Assembly (NCBI GenBank): GCA_017508975.1
Contig: JAFWQU010000013.1
Span: 42,562 to 106,561 of the forward strand
DNA length: 64,000 bases
Source of the DNA: Clostridia bacterium
GTDB taxonomy: Bacteria; Bacillota; Clostridia; Christensenellales; Aristaeellaceae
Direction of reading: 5' to 3'
Shown: positions 8,561 through 16,767 of the stretch, in pieces
Numbering within the stretch: the first letter of the stretch is position 1
Layout: each line of letters opens with the position of its first letter
Program-made: the position numbers and the translations under genes
Notes under the pieces: model-generated
Seen by the model: the letters and a program-made list of their open reading frames with translations, nothing else
Told to the model about the DNA's origin: nothing
The model's database searches: none

Positions 8561-9120
8561 ATTCGGAATTCGGAATTGAGGGCGTGTGCGGCTCTGATTC
8601 CGAATTCCGCATTCATCATTCCGAATTCAAGATCGCCCCTCTGCCGCTGACGCGGCATCTCCCCAGCAAGCTGGGGCGACTGAAGAGAGGTTCCGCGCCT
8701 GCGGGCGCGGCCAGAGGTCCGCAGCCGGACTGGCAGCTTTCCGATCGCCTCTGGACTCTTCGGGTGCTCTCTTTGGGAGCAGGTCGGGATTTCTTGCGTG
8801 AGAACCCTCCCCCGCCCCTCCCTACCGAGGGAGGGGAGAGGGCGCACGGGCTGCTTGAGCGGTTCCAGCTAAAATTGGAAGCCCTTACGGTTGAAGACCG
8901 GTTCATGATTTTGTTTTCTTAATGAATTCGAATACTGTCTGTAAGCCCGGACAGCAGGGCGGCGGCACACCCCTCCCTCGGTAGGGAGGGGTCGGGGGAG
9001 GGTTCTCCTGTGCCGAATCTTCCAAAGCCTCCAAAAGAGGATGCTGCCGAAGGTCCAGGGCGATCGGAAAGCCCTGGTCGCGGCCCGCAGGCCGCGAAAT
9101 CCACTTGTTAGAATTCCCGT
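8561..9120. repeat. Type A composite palindromic repeat between convergent genes
   Basis: No gene is seen in the 640-base gap. GGAATTCGG units (8562-8625) lead into the GCCGCTGACGCGGC and CCCCAGCAAGCTGGGG hairpins. A forward core with the extra GTCCGCAGCCGGAC hairpin follows (8711-8754), then opposed CCCTACCGAGGGAGGGG and CCCTCCCTCGGTAGGGAGGG motifs (about 8818-8835 and 8970-8990), and an inverted core (9055-9077). It is essentially the 3171-3765 element in the opposite order. Confidence 0.85.
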
Positions 9121-9143
9121 ATTGCAACAAATAAACAGCAATA

Positions 9144-9178
9144 AAAAGAACGCGGCACTCCCTGTCCGCGTCCTTTTT
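9144..9178. terminator. Terminator after the sigma/anti-sigma/DUF4097 operon
   Basis: GAACGCGG and CCGCGTCC pair with one G-U around a 10-base loop, with AAAAA on one side and TTTTT on the other. It can act in both directions and lies 12 bases past the minus-strand stop. Confidence 0.65.
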
Positions 9179-9190
9179 GTGCTGACCGCC

Positions 9191-10102
9191 TTACGGAATC
9201 TCCTTCACCAGGATATTCCCGGAGGTGGTGGAGATGGTCAGCTTTCCGCTGCCGTCGCCACAGGTGTAGGTATCGCCCGACTTGGCGAGGGGCATCTGCG
9301 TGTCCACCCTGCCGCTGGTGACGGAGAACTTTCCCGTGAATCCCGGAACCGCGGACAGTGCCGCCTCGACATTGCCGGAGGTCACATGGATCCCCAGCTC
9401 GCCGAACTGCGCAACCTTCACGACGACCACCCCGCTGGTGCTGTCGATCTTGGCCTTCTTCACCTGCCCGATATCCAGCCCGATCCCGCCGGAGGTCGTA
9501 CTGATCGTCACCTGGTCCGCCTGATCCGCCGTGAGATTCATGATGCCGGAGGTGCCCGTCATCCGCACCTGCCCGGCCTTCTCCGTGAGCCGCAGCGTGA
9601 TATCCCCGGAGGTCGAGTCCACGCTCACCGTCGGAGCCGCCACCGTCGCCTGCACGTCGCCGCTGGTGCTCCCGAGCCGGATCTCGTCCGCCTTGAGCGC
9701 CGGCACGAACAGGTCTGCGCTGGTGCCCTGGAGCGACACCTGCTTGAGCGCGATCCCCTCCGGCAGCGTCACGGTCAGCTTCTTGGCCTTGCTGCCGAAG
9801 CTGAACAGGACGGGCTTGCTGTAATACACCTTCAGGGTCTTGTTCTCGACCTTCCAGCGCATCTTCTGATCCTCCGGAAGGCTCCCCCGGCACTCCTCCT
9901 CGAGGAGCACGGTGTTCCCGCTGTGGTACGCGATCCGGATCTCCCCGCTGGTCCAGTCGATCTCCAGGTTCTCAATGGGCTCGCTCACAGTTCCGGAGCC
10001 CTTCCGATAGTCCTCGTCCCGCCAGCCTGCCGCGGCGAAACAGCCGCACAGAAGACCCGCGCACAGAATCATGATCACCAGTGCCGTCAACAGCTTTTTC
10101 AT
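9191..10102 (-). CDS. DUF4097-family exported lipoprotein
   Basis: A 303-residue protein with a lipoprotein signal (MKKLLTALVIM then LLCGC, cysteine at about residue 21). The body is a right-handed beta-strand repeat with the recurring SGD/SGN/SGV step of the DUF4097 family (for example TSGDVQA, TSGDITL, TSGGIGL, TSGNVEA, TSGNILV), about every 22 residues. The family's molecular role is unknown; it is usually found with ECF sigma factors or PadR regulators and is linked to envelope stress. Its ATG overlaps the stop of the anti-sigma gene by four bases (ATGA), so translation is coupled. Confidence 0.85.
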   Translation of the reverse strand: MKKLLTALVIMILCAGLLCGCFAAAGWRDEDYRKGSGTVSEPIENLEIDWTSGEIRIAYHSGNTVLLEEECRGSLPEDQKMRWKVENKTLKVYYSKPVLFSFGSKAKKLTVTLPEGIALKQVSLQGTSADLFVPALKADEIRLGSTSGDVQATVAAPTVSVDSTSGDITLRLTEKAGQVRMTGTSGIMNLTADQADQVTISTTSGGIGLDIGQVKKAKIDSTSGVVVVKVAQFGELGIHVTSGNVEAALSAVPGFTGKFSVTSGRVDTQMPLAKSGDTYTCGDGSGKLTISTTSGNILVKEIP

Positions 10103-10842
10103 TTCAGAATCCCCCTCTTTTTCAACTGCGGAATCACCACGCCCGCGGCCAGGGCGGCCAGAATCGCGATCAGCGCCGCGCCGCGCCAGAAGCCCAGGCC
10201 GTAATTGCGGATGCGGATGCACTCCATCATCAGCGCGAAGAGCGCCACATCCACAGCGACCACCGTCACCGCCCGCTTCTCCGGGACAAAGCGCCGGATC
10301 GGCTTCGCCTTGATCACAAACGGCAGGAAGATCACCGCCAGGCCGAACAGCGACGCGCTCGCGGCCACCAGGAACCAGTCGCCGCCCGAATACAGGCAGG
10401 TCACGGCCAGCAGCACCATCAGGCTCCCGCAGAACGAGCAGAACGTCCAGAACAGCTTGTCCTCCGGCGCCATCAGCGGCACGACCACCAGCGAGGCGGC
10501 TACCCCCAGCGCGGCCACGACCACGAAGAACCAGTCCAGCGCGCCGCCCTGCGCCCGGTTCACGAACAGGCAGATCACCACCGGGATCATAAAGATCCAG
10601 GCGATCACGGATCCCACCGCCGCCGACCGGCGGCCGAACTTCTTTTTCTGATAGCGGATAACTTCCCCCTTCTCCGCCGTCAGATGGGTCTCAATCTCAC
10701 TCTCCCGGAGCTGCGCCAGTTCCTCGGCGCAGGCCGGGCATTCCGCCAGATGCTCCTCCACGAGCGTCCGGCTCTCCTCGCTGCACGCGTCGTCCGCGTA
10801 CAGCGGCAGCAGATCACGGATCACGCCGCAGCTGGTTTTCAT
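10099..10842 (-). CDS. Zinc-finger anti-sigma factor, membrane-bound
   Basis: A 247-residue protein. The N-terminal about 45 residues carry the zf-HC2/ZAS motif (HLAECPACAEEL, HxxxCxxC) preceded by CGVIRDLLPLYADDACSEE, the part that binds and sequesters the cognate sigma factor. It is followed by several hydrophobic segments (about residues 75-95, 102-125, 133-155, 160-180, 195-215 and 225-240). It overlaps the sigma gene upstream by 29 bases and the DUF4097 gene downstream by four, the typical arrangement of a sigma/anti-sigma operon. Confidence 0.88.
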   Translation of the reverse strand: MKTSCGVIRDLLPLYADDACSEESRTLVEEHLAECPACAEELAQLRESEIETHLTAEKGEVIRYQKKKFGRRSAAVGSVIAWIFMIPVVICLFVNRAQGGALDWFFVVVAALGVAASLVVVPLMAPEDKLFWTFCSFCGSLMVLLAVTCLYSGGDWFLVAASASLFGLAVIFLPFVIKAKPIRRFVPEKRAVTVVAVDVALFALMMECIRIRNYGLGFWRGAALIAILAALAAGVVIPQLKKRGILK

Positions 10843-11323
10843 CCATTCTCATCCTTTCCTGCAGTTTCAGCCGGGCCCGATGGTAGGTGACCCGGGCCCA
10901 GTTTTCCGTCTTGCTGAAGATCATGCCGATCTCTTTGAAGTTCAGCTCCCCGAATACCCGGAGCTGGAAAACCTCCCGGTAGGGCTCCTCCAGCGCATGC
11001 AGCGCCAGGTGAATCCGGAACGTGGTGTCCCGGTCGGCCACCGTCTGCTCCACGCTCCGGCCCTGCGCCTCGAGCTCCTCGGGCATCGGCTCGGTGCGCT
11101 TCTCCCGGCGCTTTTCGTCGAAGAAGAGGTTCTTGGCGATCGAGCACAGCCAGGTGACCTCGTCCGCCTCCCCGCGGAAAGAAGCGGATTTGCTCATCGC
11201 CCGGGTGAAGGTCTCCTGCGTGATCTCCTCCGCCAGCTGCGTGCTGCCGGAGATCGTCACCGCATAGGAGTACACGCGCATGTAGTACGCCTCGTACATC
11301 TTCTCACAGGCTTCCCTGTCCAC
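10814..11323 (-). CDS. ECF RNA polymerase sigma factor
   Basis: A 169-residue extracytoplasmic-function sigma factor. Region 2 is visible at about residues 8-75 (YSYAVTISGSTQLAEEITQETF, with WLCSIAKNLFFDEKR) and region 4 at about 105-160 (LEEPYREVFQLRVF, FKEIGMIFSKTENWARVTYHRAR). Translation starts at GTG behind GGGAGGTGAGG. An ECF-type promoter upstream suggests autoregulation. It heads the sigma/anti-sigma/DUF4097 operon and probably responds to envelope stress. Confidence 0.92.
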   Translation of the reverse strand: MDREACEKMYEAYYMRVYSYAVTISGSTQLAEEITQETFTRAMSKSASFRGEADEVTWLCSIAKNLFFDEKRREKRTEPMPEELEAQGRSVEQTVADRDTTFRIHLALHALEEPYREVFQLRVFGELNFKEIGMIFSKTENWARVTYHRARLKLQERMRMDENQLRRDP

Positions 11324-11361
11324 GCATCCTCACCTCCCTCCGGATCGGTTTCCGCAGATTG

Positions 11362-11387
11362 GACGCGGAACCCGGCGTTTCGTTACA
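11362..11387 (-). promoter_or_regulatory. ECF-type promoter of the sigma factor operon
   Basis: On the minus strand TGTAAC (11387-11382), 16 bases, CGTC (11365-11362). This matches the -35/-10 pattern recognised by SigX-like ECF factors, so the operon is probably autoregulated. It lies about 40 bases ahead of the GTG start. Confidence 0.65.
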
Positions 11388-11436
11388 GAAAAAAAGACAA
11401 AAATTTTCGAGAACAGGGTGAAATCTTTCCGACGCC

Positions 11437-11465
11437 TTGACAGGCCGCGGAAAGACCCCTATGAT
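11437..11465 (+). promoter_or_regulatory. Promoter of the GH120 xylosidase gene
   Basis: TTGACA (11437-11442), exactly 17 bases, TATGAT (11460-11465). The start codon is 76 bases downstream of the -10 box. Confidence 0.75.
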
Positions 11466-11540
11466 GAGGCCATCAGGGCCGCGTTTTCCGGACCGGTCCC
11501 GCCCGTTCCCATCCGTGTGAAAACTGAAAGGAGACACGCC

Positions 11541-13529
11541 ATGATTTACTATGTCCGCGCAGGCGCCTCCCGCGACGGCAACGGCAGCCGGGAGATGCCT
11601 TTCCGCCGCATCAACGACGCCGCACAGGTCGCGCGGCCGGGGGACGAGGTTCTCGTCGCGCCCGGCATCTACCGCGAGTATGTGAACCCCCGCAACGCCG
11701 GCACCGAGACGCAGCGCATCGTCTACCGCTCGGAGGAGCCGCTGGGCGCGGTGATCACCGGCGCGGAGGAGCTGACCGGCTGGCAGCCCTACGAGGGCAC
11801 GGTCTGGGTCAACCGGGTGCCCAACGGCGTTTTCGGCGCCTACAACCCCTATACCACGTTTGTCTGCGGCGACTGGTATTTCGCCCCGACCGTGCGGCAT
11901 ACCGGCTCGGTTTTCCTCAACGACCGCATGATGTACGAGACCGTGAGCCTGGAGGAGTGCCTGAAGGGCGAGCCGGATCCCTGCGCCTGGAACCAGGAGG
12001 AGGCGAGCTACCTCTGGTTCACCGAGCAGGACGGGGACGAGACCGTTCTCTACGCCAACTTCCGGGAGTTCGACCCCAACAAGGAGAAGGTCGAGATCAC
12101 CGTCCGCCGCAACTGCTTCATGCCCGAGGCGACCGGCATCGGCTATATCACGGTCTCCGGCTTCAATATTCAGAAGGCGGCCACCACCTGGGCGCCCCCG
12201 GCGGCCTACCAGGACGGCATGATCGGCCCGCACTGGTCCCGCGGCTGGATCATCGAGGACTGCGAGGTCTGGGGCAGCCGCTGCTGCGGCATCTCCCTGG
12301 GCAAGTATCTCGACCCGGAGAACGACATGTACTTCTACCGGAAGCATGTCAAGTCCCCGACCCAGATGGAGCGCGACGCCGTCTGCCGCGGCCAGTACCA
12401 CGGCTGGCTCAAGGAGCAGGTCGGCGGGCACATCATCCGCCGCTGCCACGTCCACCACTGCGAGCAGACCGGCATCGTCGGGCGCATGGGCGGCGTGTTC
12501 TCCACCATCGAGGACTGCCACATCCACCACATCTGCAACTCCCAGCAGCTGGGCGGCGCGGAGACCGCAGGCATCAAGCTGCACGCCGCGATCGACGTGA
12601 CCATCCGCCGAAATCACATCCACCACTGCATCATGGGCGTCTGGTGCGACTGGCAGGCCCAGGGCGCGCGCATCACGCAGAACCTGATGCACGACAACTG
12701 GCCGCCGCAGGGCCGCCCCCACGCCCAGGGCGCGATGTTCTCCACCGACGTGTTCATCGAGGTCGGCCACGGCCCGACACTGATCGACAACAACCTCCTG
12801 CTCTCCCCGGTATCCATCACGATCCCCAGCGAGGGCATCGCGGTGGTCCACAACCTGGTGCTCGGCGGCTTCAGCCTGATCAACTCCGGCGTGGACAGCA
12901 TCGTCAACGGGCAGCGGGAGCCGCGCTACACGCCCTACCACATCCGCCACCGCACCGAGGTCGCCGGCTTCATGACGATCCTCCACGGCGACGACCGGAT
13001 CTACAACAATATCTTTGTCCAGCAGTATCCGGCGGACCCGGAGAAGCAGCCCACGAACAGCGACTATCAGACCGTCGGTACCGCGCCCTTCGACATCTTC
13101 CCCACCTACGAGGAGTGGATCTCGCACTTCATGATGGGGCAGGAGCCGAACATGGGCGCCCTGGCGACCTACCACTTCGGGCACCTGCCGGTGTGGGTCG
13201 GCGGCAACGCCTACTTCAACGGCGCCACCGTCTGCAAGCATGAGACCGACGCCTGGAAGGACGAAGGCGATGCCGTGTCCGTGACGCTCACCGAGAAGGA
13301 CGGAAAGCCCTGCCTCGCCACGGATCTCTATGAGCGCCTGGGAGACTGCCGCCGCGGGATCATCACCAGCGACATCCTCGGCTGCGCCTTCGAGCCGGAG
13401 CAGCGCTTCGAGAATCCCGACGGCTCCGCCATCACCTTCGACCGCGACTACTTCGGAAGCCACCGCGGGCTTCGCACTCTGCCCGGCCCCTTTGCCGACA
13501 CGGAGGATGCATTCAAACCGCTCTGGTGA
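11541..13529 (+). CDS. Beta-xylosidase, GH120 (XylC-like)
   Basis: A 662-residue enzyme with the right-handed beta-helix seen in Thermoanaerobacterium XylC, the founding GH120 member. Conserved blocks include RGWIIEDCEVWG, AGIKLHAAIDV and EVAGFMTILHGDDR. The catalytic pair by motif is D370 (GVWCDWQAQG) and E407 (DVFIEVGHGP), equivalent to the D/E pair of XylC. A 14-residue insertion (about HDNWPPQGRPHAQG) separates them here. There is no signal peptide, so it would act on imported xylo-oligosaccharides. Start at ATG 11541 behind AAAGGAG; a longer upstream frame lacks a ribosome binding site. It sits beside an AraC regulator and a sugar importer. Confidence 0.88.
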   Translation: MIYYVRAGASRDGNGSREMPFRRINDAAQVARPGDEVLVAPGIYREYVNPRNAGTETQRIVYRSEEPLGAVITGAEELTGWQPYEGTVWVNRVPNGVFGAYNPYTTFVCGDWYFAPTVRHTGSVFLNDRMMYETVSLEECLKGEPDPCAWNQEEASYLWFTEQDGDETVLYANFREFDPNKEKVEITVRRNCFMPEATGIGYITVSGFNIQKAATTWAPPAAYQDGMIGPHWSRGWIIEDCEVWGSRCCGISLGKYLDPENDMYFYRKHVKSPTQMERDAVCRGQYHGWLKEQVGGHIIRRCHVHHCEQTGIVGRMGGVFSTIEDCHIHHICNSQQLGGAETAGIKLHAAIDVTIRRNHIHHCIMGVWCDWQAQGARITQNLMHDNWPPQGRPHAQGAMFSTDVFIEVGHGPTLIDNNLLLSPVSITIPSEGIAVVHNLVLGGFSLINSGVDSIVNGQREPRYTPYHIRHRTEVAGFMTILHGDDRIYNNIFVQQYPADPEKQPTNSDYQTVGTAPFDIFPTYEEWISHFMMGQEPNMGALATYHFGHLPVWVGGNAYFNGATVCKHETDAWKDEGDAVSVTLTEKDGKPCLATDLYERLGDCRRGIITSDILGCAFEPEQRFENPDGSAITFDRDYFGSHRGLRTLPGPFADTEDAFKPLW

Positions 13530-13539
13530 TTCCTTTTCC

Positions 13540-13612
13540 CGAGAGGGGTTCCGTGCCTGCGGGCACGGCCAGGGGCTTCCCGATCGCCCCTGGACCCTTC
13601 GGGGACGCACCT
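13540..13612 (+). repeat. Partial core repeat (forward)
   Basis: A GTGCCTGCGGGCAC hairpin is followed by CCAGGGGC-loop-GCCCCTGG (about 13569-13592). Both stems differ from the consensus but remain paired. Confidence 0.75.
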
Positions 13613-13613
13613 C

Positions 13614-13751
13614 ATACCAATCTCAAGTAAAAACTGCAAATTCAGTAACAGTATGCGGCCGAAGGTCCAGGGCGATCGGAAAGCCCTGGTCGCGGCCCGC
13701 AGGCCGCGAAATCCCCCTGTTGACAATACGCATACAAACTGAGATCAGTAT
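13614..13751 (-). repeat. 138-bp terminal-inverted-repeat element (reverse)
   Basis: The ends are ATACCAATCTCA (13614-13625) and TGAGATCAGTAT (13740-13751). Inside lie the inverted core (about 13668-13688) and the GCGGCCCGCAGGCCGC hairpin. It fills the gap between the convergent xylosidase and AraC genes together with the partial copy before it. Confidence 0.85.
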
Positions 13752-13778
13752 TAAGTTGAAAGTTTAGAAGATTCCGCC

Positions 13779-13822
13779 GCCCGGGCGGGAAGCCGGTTTT
13801 TGGCTACCGGTTTCCCGTCCGG
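13779..13822 (-). terminator. Hairpin at the 3' end of the AraC-family gene
   Basis: CCCGGGCGGGAAGCCGGT pairs with ACCGGTTTCCCGTCCGGG (two mismatches) around TTTTGGCT. It spans the AraC stop codon and is followed on the minus strand by a short T-containing stretch, so it is a probable but imperfect terminator. Confidence 0.5.
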
Positions 13823-14607
13823 GTGGAGCGCATATAGGCGGTGGGCAGCGAGCCTGTCTCCCGCACGAACGCCCGCCGGAACGTGCGGGTGTTTTCAAAT
13901 CCGCACTGGTCGCTGATCTGCGTCAGCGTCAGGCCGGGATCCAGCATGAGCTTCGCGGCTTTTTCAATGCGGATGGCGTTGATGAAGCGGCGGAAATTGA
14001 CCTTGAACTGCTGCGCGAAGAGGTGGGACAGATGCGACTCGCTGATGCCCAGATCCCGGGCGGTGCTGCTCAGGCTGATGTTCTCGCAGGCATGGTCGTA
14101 CACATACCGGATGATGCGCGCGCCCAGGTCCCGCTCCCGGAGCTCCCCGGCGGCGTGGTAGCTCATGGCGCCCAGCAGATGCGCCAGGTACAGGTGCAGA
14201 TAGGCCAGCCGCATCGGCGAGGCGTCGTCCCCCTCCCGGGAGACGGCCAGCATCCGCTCCGTCGCGAAGGCGATATCCCCGATGCTTCGGGCGTCCCGCA
14301 CCACGGGCTCGTCCGGCACCAGGGTGCGGAACGTGGTGGCGTACTCCGGGATCGTGTCCGCCGGGAAAAACGCGGCAAAGCCCCGGCAGCCCGGCTCGAT
14401 GACGTCGAAGCTGTGGGGCGTCATCGGGAAGAAGATGGCCGCGTCCCCCGCCCGCAGATTGTAAATCCGGCTGTCCAGATGGATGGTGCACCCGCCCTCC
14501 AGAATCAGCACAGTCTCCACGATCTCGTGCACGTGCAGGGGGAAGGGGTATTCCGTCATCAGTCCGATGAAATGCGGCTCGTTTCTCATTTCATAGAACG
14601 CTTTCAT
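13804..14607 (-). CDS. AraC-family transcriptional regulator
   Basis: A 267-residue regulator with an N-terminal cupin-like ligand domain (HVHEIVETVLILEGG, LRAGDAAIFFPMTPHSF) and a C-terminal double helix-turn-helix (about 165-258: ISLSSTARDLGISESHLSHLF and LTLTQISDQCGFENTRTFRR). Members of this type sense sugars or sugar derivatives. It is divergent from the permease genes and convergent with the xylosidase, so it most likely controls this locus. GGAGG lies before ATG, and a TTCTCA-N17-TACAAT promoter is visible upstream. Confidence 0.88.
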   Translation of the reverse strand: MKAFYEMRNEPHFIGLMTEYPFPLHVHEIVETVLILEGGCTIHLDSRIYNLRAGDAAIFFPMTPHSFDVIEPGCRGFAAFFPADTIPEYATTFRTLVPDEPVVRDARSIGDIAFATERMLAVSREGDDASPMRLAYLHLYLAHLLGAMSYHAAGELRERDLGARIIRYVYDHACENISLSSTARDLGISESHLSHLFAQQFKVNFRRFINAIRIEKAAKLMLDPGLTLTQISDQCGFENTRTFRRAFVRETGSLPTAYMRSTRTGNR

Positions 14608-14723
14608 GGCACACCTCCGGATCGCAGTTTCTGTCTCTTTCGAATTGTAGCAGATTTTCCGTATTTTGAGAATGTGTTTTTACTGTTTGGCGAATTTTGT
14701 CCCTGTTTGAACATGAAATGGCG

Positions 14724-14752
14724 TTGATTCACCTCCTGTCACGGTCTATAAT
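14724..14752 (+). promoter_or_regulatory. Promoter of the sugar permease operon
   Basis: TTGATT (14724-14729), 17 bases, TATAAT (14747-14752). It lies in the 211-base gap between the divergent AraC gene and the permeases; the rest of the gap shows no further gene. Confidence 0.75.
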
Positions 14753-14788
14753 ACAATCAGCGGAAATCTTCCGGAATGCAAATAATGG

Positions 14789-14808
14789 CCCTTATTGGGC
14801 AATAAGGG
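14789..14808 (+). promoter_or_regulatory. Perfect hairpin overlapping the ribosome binding site of the first permease
   Basis: CCCTTATT (14789-14796) and AATAAGGG (14801-14808) form an 8-bp stem with a GGGC loop. The 3' arm runs into AAGGGGG, the probable Shine-Dalgarno sequence, so the stem could mask it. Confidence 0.5.
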
Positions 14809-14818
14809 GGTGCGGAGC

Positions 14819-15757
14819 TTGGAGAAGCAGCGGGCCAAGCCGGCCATCAACTACCGGAGACGGCGCTCGTACATGGAATTCCTGTACATTCTGCCCTTCC
14901 TGCTCCTGGTCGGCCTGTTCTCCTATTTCCCGCTGTACGGCTGGGTGTACGCTTTTCATGACTACCGTCCGCCCTTCCCGATCAGCAGCGAGACCTTCGT
15001 CGGCTTCAAGTGGTTCACCTACGTCTTTTCCAACCGCGTCCGCGCGAACGACGTGCTGCGCGTGCTCCGAAACACCTTCGCCATGAGCGGCATCTCGCTC
15101 CTGTTCTCCTGGTTCCCGATGGTGTTCGCGGTGTTCCTCAACGAGATCAAATGCCGCCCCTACCAGAAGTTCGTCCAGACCGTGACCACGCTGCCGAACT
15201 TCATCTCCTGGGTGCTGGTGTACTCCATCGCCTTCAACGTGTTCGGCTCCTTCGGCGCGGTCAACAGCGTCATGATGGACATGGGCTGGATCACCAAGCC
15301 GATCTCCTTCATGAAATCTTCGGAGCACATCTGGTTCAAGATGTGGCTGTGGCTGACCTGGAAGAACGCCGGCTGGGCCGCCATCATGTACCTGGCCGCC
15401 ATCGCCGGCATCGACGAGCAGATGATCGAGGCCGCCAAGGTGGACGGCGCGACCCGCATGCAGATCATCTGGAACATCACAATCCCCAGCATCCTGCCCA
15501 CCTACTTCGTCATCGTCATGCTGAACATCGCCAGCTTCCTCTCCAACGGCATGGAGCAGTACTACGTGTTCCAGAATGACTTCAACCGGGATTTCATAGA
15601 GGTATTGGACCTGTACGTCTACAACTACGCCACCTCAGGCACGGGGAACTATCCTCTGTCCACCGCACTGAGCATGCTGAAGAGCATCGTCAGCGTGATC
15701 CTCCTGGCGGGAGCCAACGGCTTCTCCAAGCTGGTCCGTGGCGAGGGCTTCATTTGA
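14819..15757 (+). CDS. Sugar ABC transporter permease (LplB type)
   Basis: A 312-residue membrane protein with six hydrophobic segments, the first at FLYILPFLLLVGLFSYFPLYG. The EAA loop that contacts the ATPase is visible as EAAKVDGATRMQIIWNITIP (about 205-225). I choose TTG 14819 because AAGGGGG is eight bases upstream; an in-frame TTG at 14795 would lie within a hairpin. This is the first gene of a permease-permease-binding protein operon of the LplB/YtcP class, which imports complex or aldouronate-type oligosaccharides. No ATPase gene is nearby, so a shared MsmX-like ATPase is expected. Confidence 0.9.
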   Translation: MEKQRAKPAINYRRRRSYMEFLYILPFLLLVGLFSYFPLYGWVYAFHDYRPPFPISSETFVGFKWFTYVFSNRVRANDVLRVLRNTFAMSGISLLFSWFPMVFAVFLNEIKCRPYQKFVQTVTTLPNFISWVLVYSIAFNVFGSFGAVNSVMMDMGWITKPISFMKSSEHIWFKMWLWLTWKNAGWAAIMYLAAIAGIDEQMIEAAKVDGATRMQIIWNITIPSILPTYFVIVMLNIASFLSNGMEQYYVFQNDFNRDFIEVLDLYVYNYATSGTGNYPLSTALSMLKSIVSVILLAGANGFSKLVRGEGFI

Positions 15758-15778
15758 CGGAGAGAGGAGGGCTGCGGC

Positions 15779-16711
15779 GTGAGTTTATCCAAGGAGCCGG
15801 TCAAGCGGCACCACATGCACCGCGACACGGGCGACATCATCATCAGCGTCGTCACTTACATTGTCTACGCCCTGTTCGCCTTCGTGTGCGTCTACCCCTT
15901 CTACTATATCTTCATCAACTCCATCAGCGCCAACAACCTGAGCGAGCGCGGCAAGATCATCCTGTACCCGATGGAGGTGCACTTCAAGAACTACGCCTCC
16001 GTGGCGCAGATCCCGGGCCTGCTGGACGCCGCCAAGATCTCCGTGCTCCGCACGGTGATCGGCACCATCCTGACCGTGGTCGTGGCCGCCTTCCTGGGCT
16101 ACATGTTCACCCGGGAGACGATGTGGAAGCGCAAGTTCTGGTACCGCTTCGTGGCGATCACCATGTACTTCAACGCCGGCGTCATCCCCTGGTACCTCAC
16201 GATGAAGACGCTGGGGCTGACGAACAACTTCTGGGGCTACATCTTCCCCACCATTATCCAGCCGTTCTACATCATCCTGTGCAAGACCTACTGCGAGTCG
16301 GTCCCGCAGGCGCTGCAGGACGCGGCGGAGATCGACGGCGCGGGCACGCTGCGCATCTTCTTCTCGATCATGCTGCCGGTCATCAAGCCGATCCTGGCGA
16401 CCATCGCGATCTTCGCGGCCGTGAACCAGTGGAACTCCTTCCAGGACACCCTGATCCTGATGAAGGACCAGAAGCTCTACACCCTGCAGTTCATCCTCTT
16501 CCAGTATATCAACCAGGCGAGCAGCCTCAAGGCGCTGATCAACAGCACCACCAGCTCGTCGCAGCTGGCCGCGAGCCTCGCGCACGCCGCCACCCAGACC
16601 TCCATCCGCATGACCGTGACCATCGTCGTGGTGCTGCCGGTGCTGATGGTCTATCCGTTCTTCCAGCGCTTCTTCACCAAGGGCATCATGATCGGCGCGG
16701 TGAAGGGCTGA
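15779..16711 (+). CDS. Sugar ABC transporter permease (YtcP/LplC type)
   Basis: A 310-residue partner permease with six predicted membrane segments and the EAA-type loop DAAEIDGAGTLRIFFSIMLP (about 180-200). It starts at GTG behind GAGAGGAGG, 21 bases after the first permease. Together the two form the membrane channel for the oligosaccharide delivered by the binding protein encoded next. Confidence 0.92.
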   Translation: MSLSKEPVKRHHMHRDTGDIIISVVTYIVYALFAFVCVYPFYYIFINSISANNLSERGKIILYPMEVHFKNYASVAQIPGLLDAAKISVLRTVIGTILTVVVAAFLGYMFTRETMWKRKFWYRFVAITMYFNAGVIPWYLTMKTLGLTNNFWGYIFPTIIQPFYIILCKTYCESVPQALQDAAEIDGAGTLRIFFSIMLPVIKPILATIAIFAAVNQWNSFQDTLILMKDQKLYTLQFILFQYINQASSLKALINSTTSSSQLAASLAHAATQTSIRMTVTIVVVLPVLMVYPFFQRFFTKGIMIGAVKG

Positions 16712-16767
16712 TGTTTCCGAGATGAAGGCCGGCAAGGCCTTGCATCATAGAGAAAAGGAGGGTTATC

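Noticed and set aside
13614-13751. Target-site duplications flanking the 138-bp elements
   Set aside because: Flanks were compared by eye for several copies; no consistent TA or other duplication was seen, so none is claimed.
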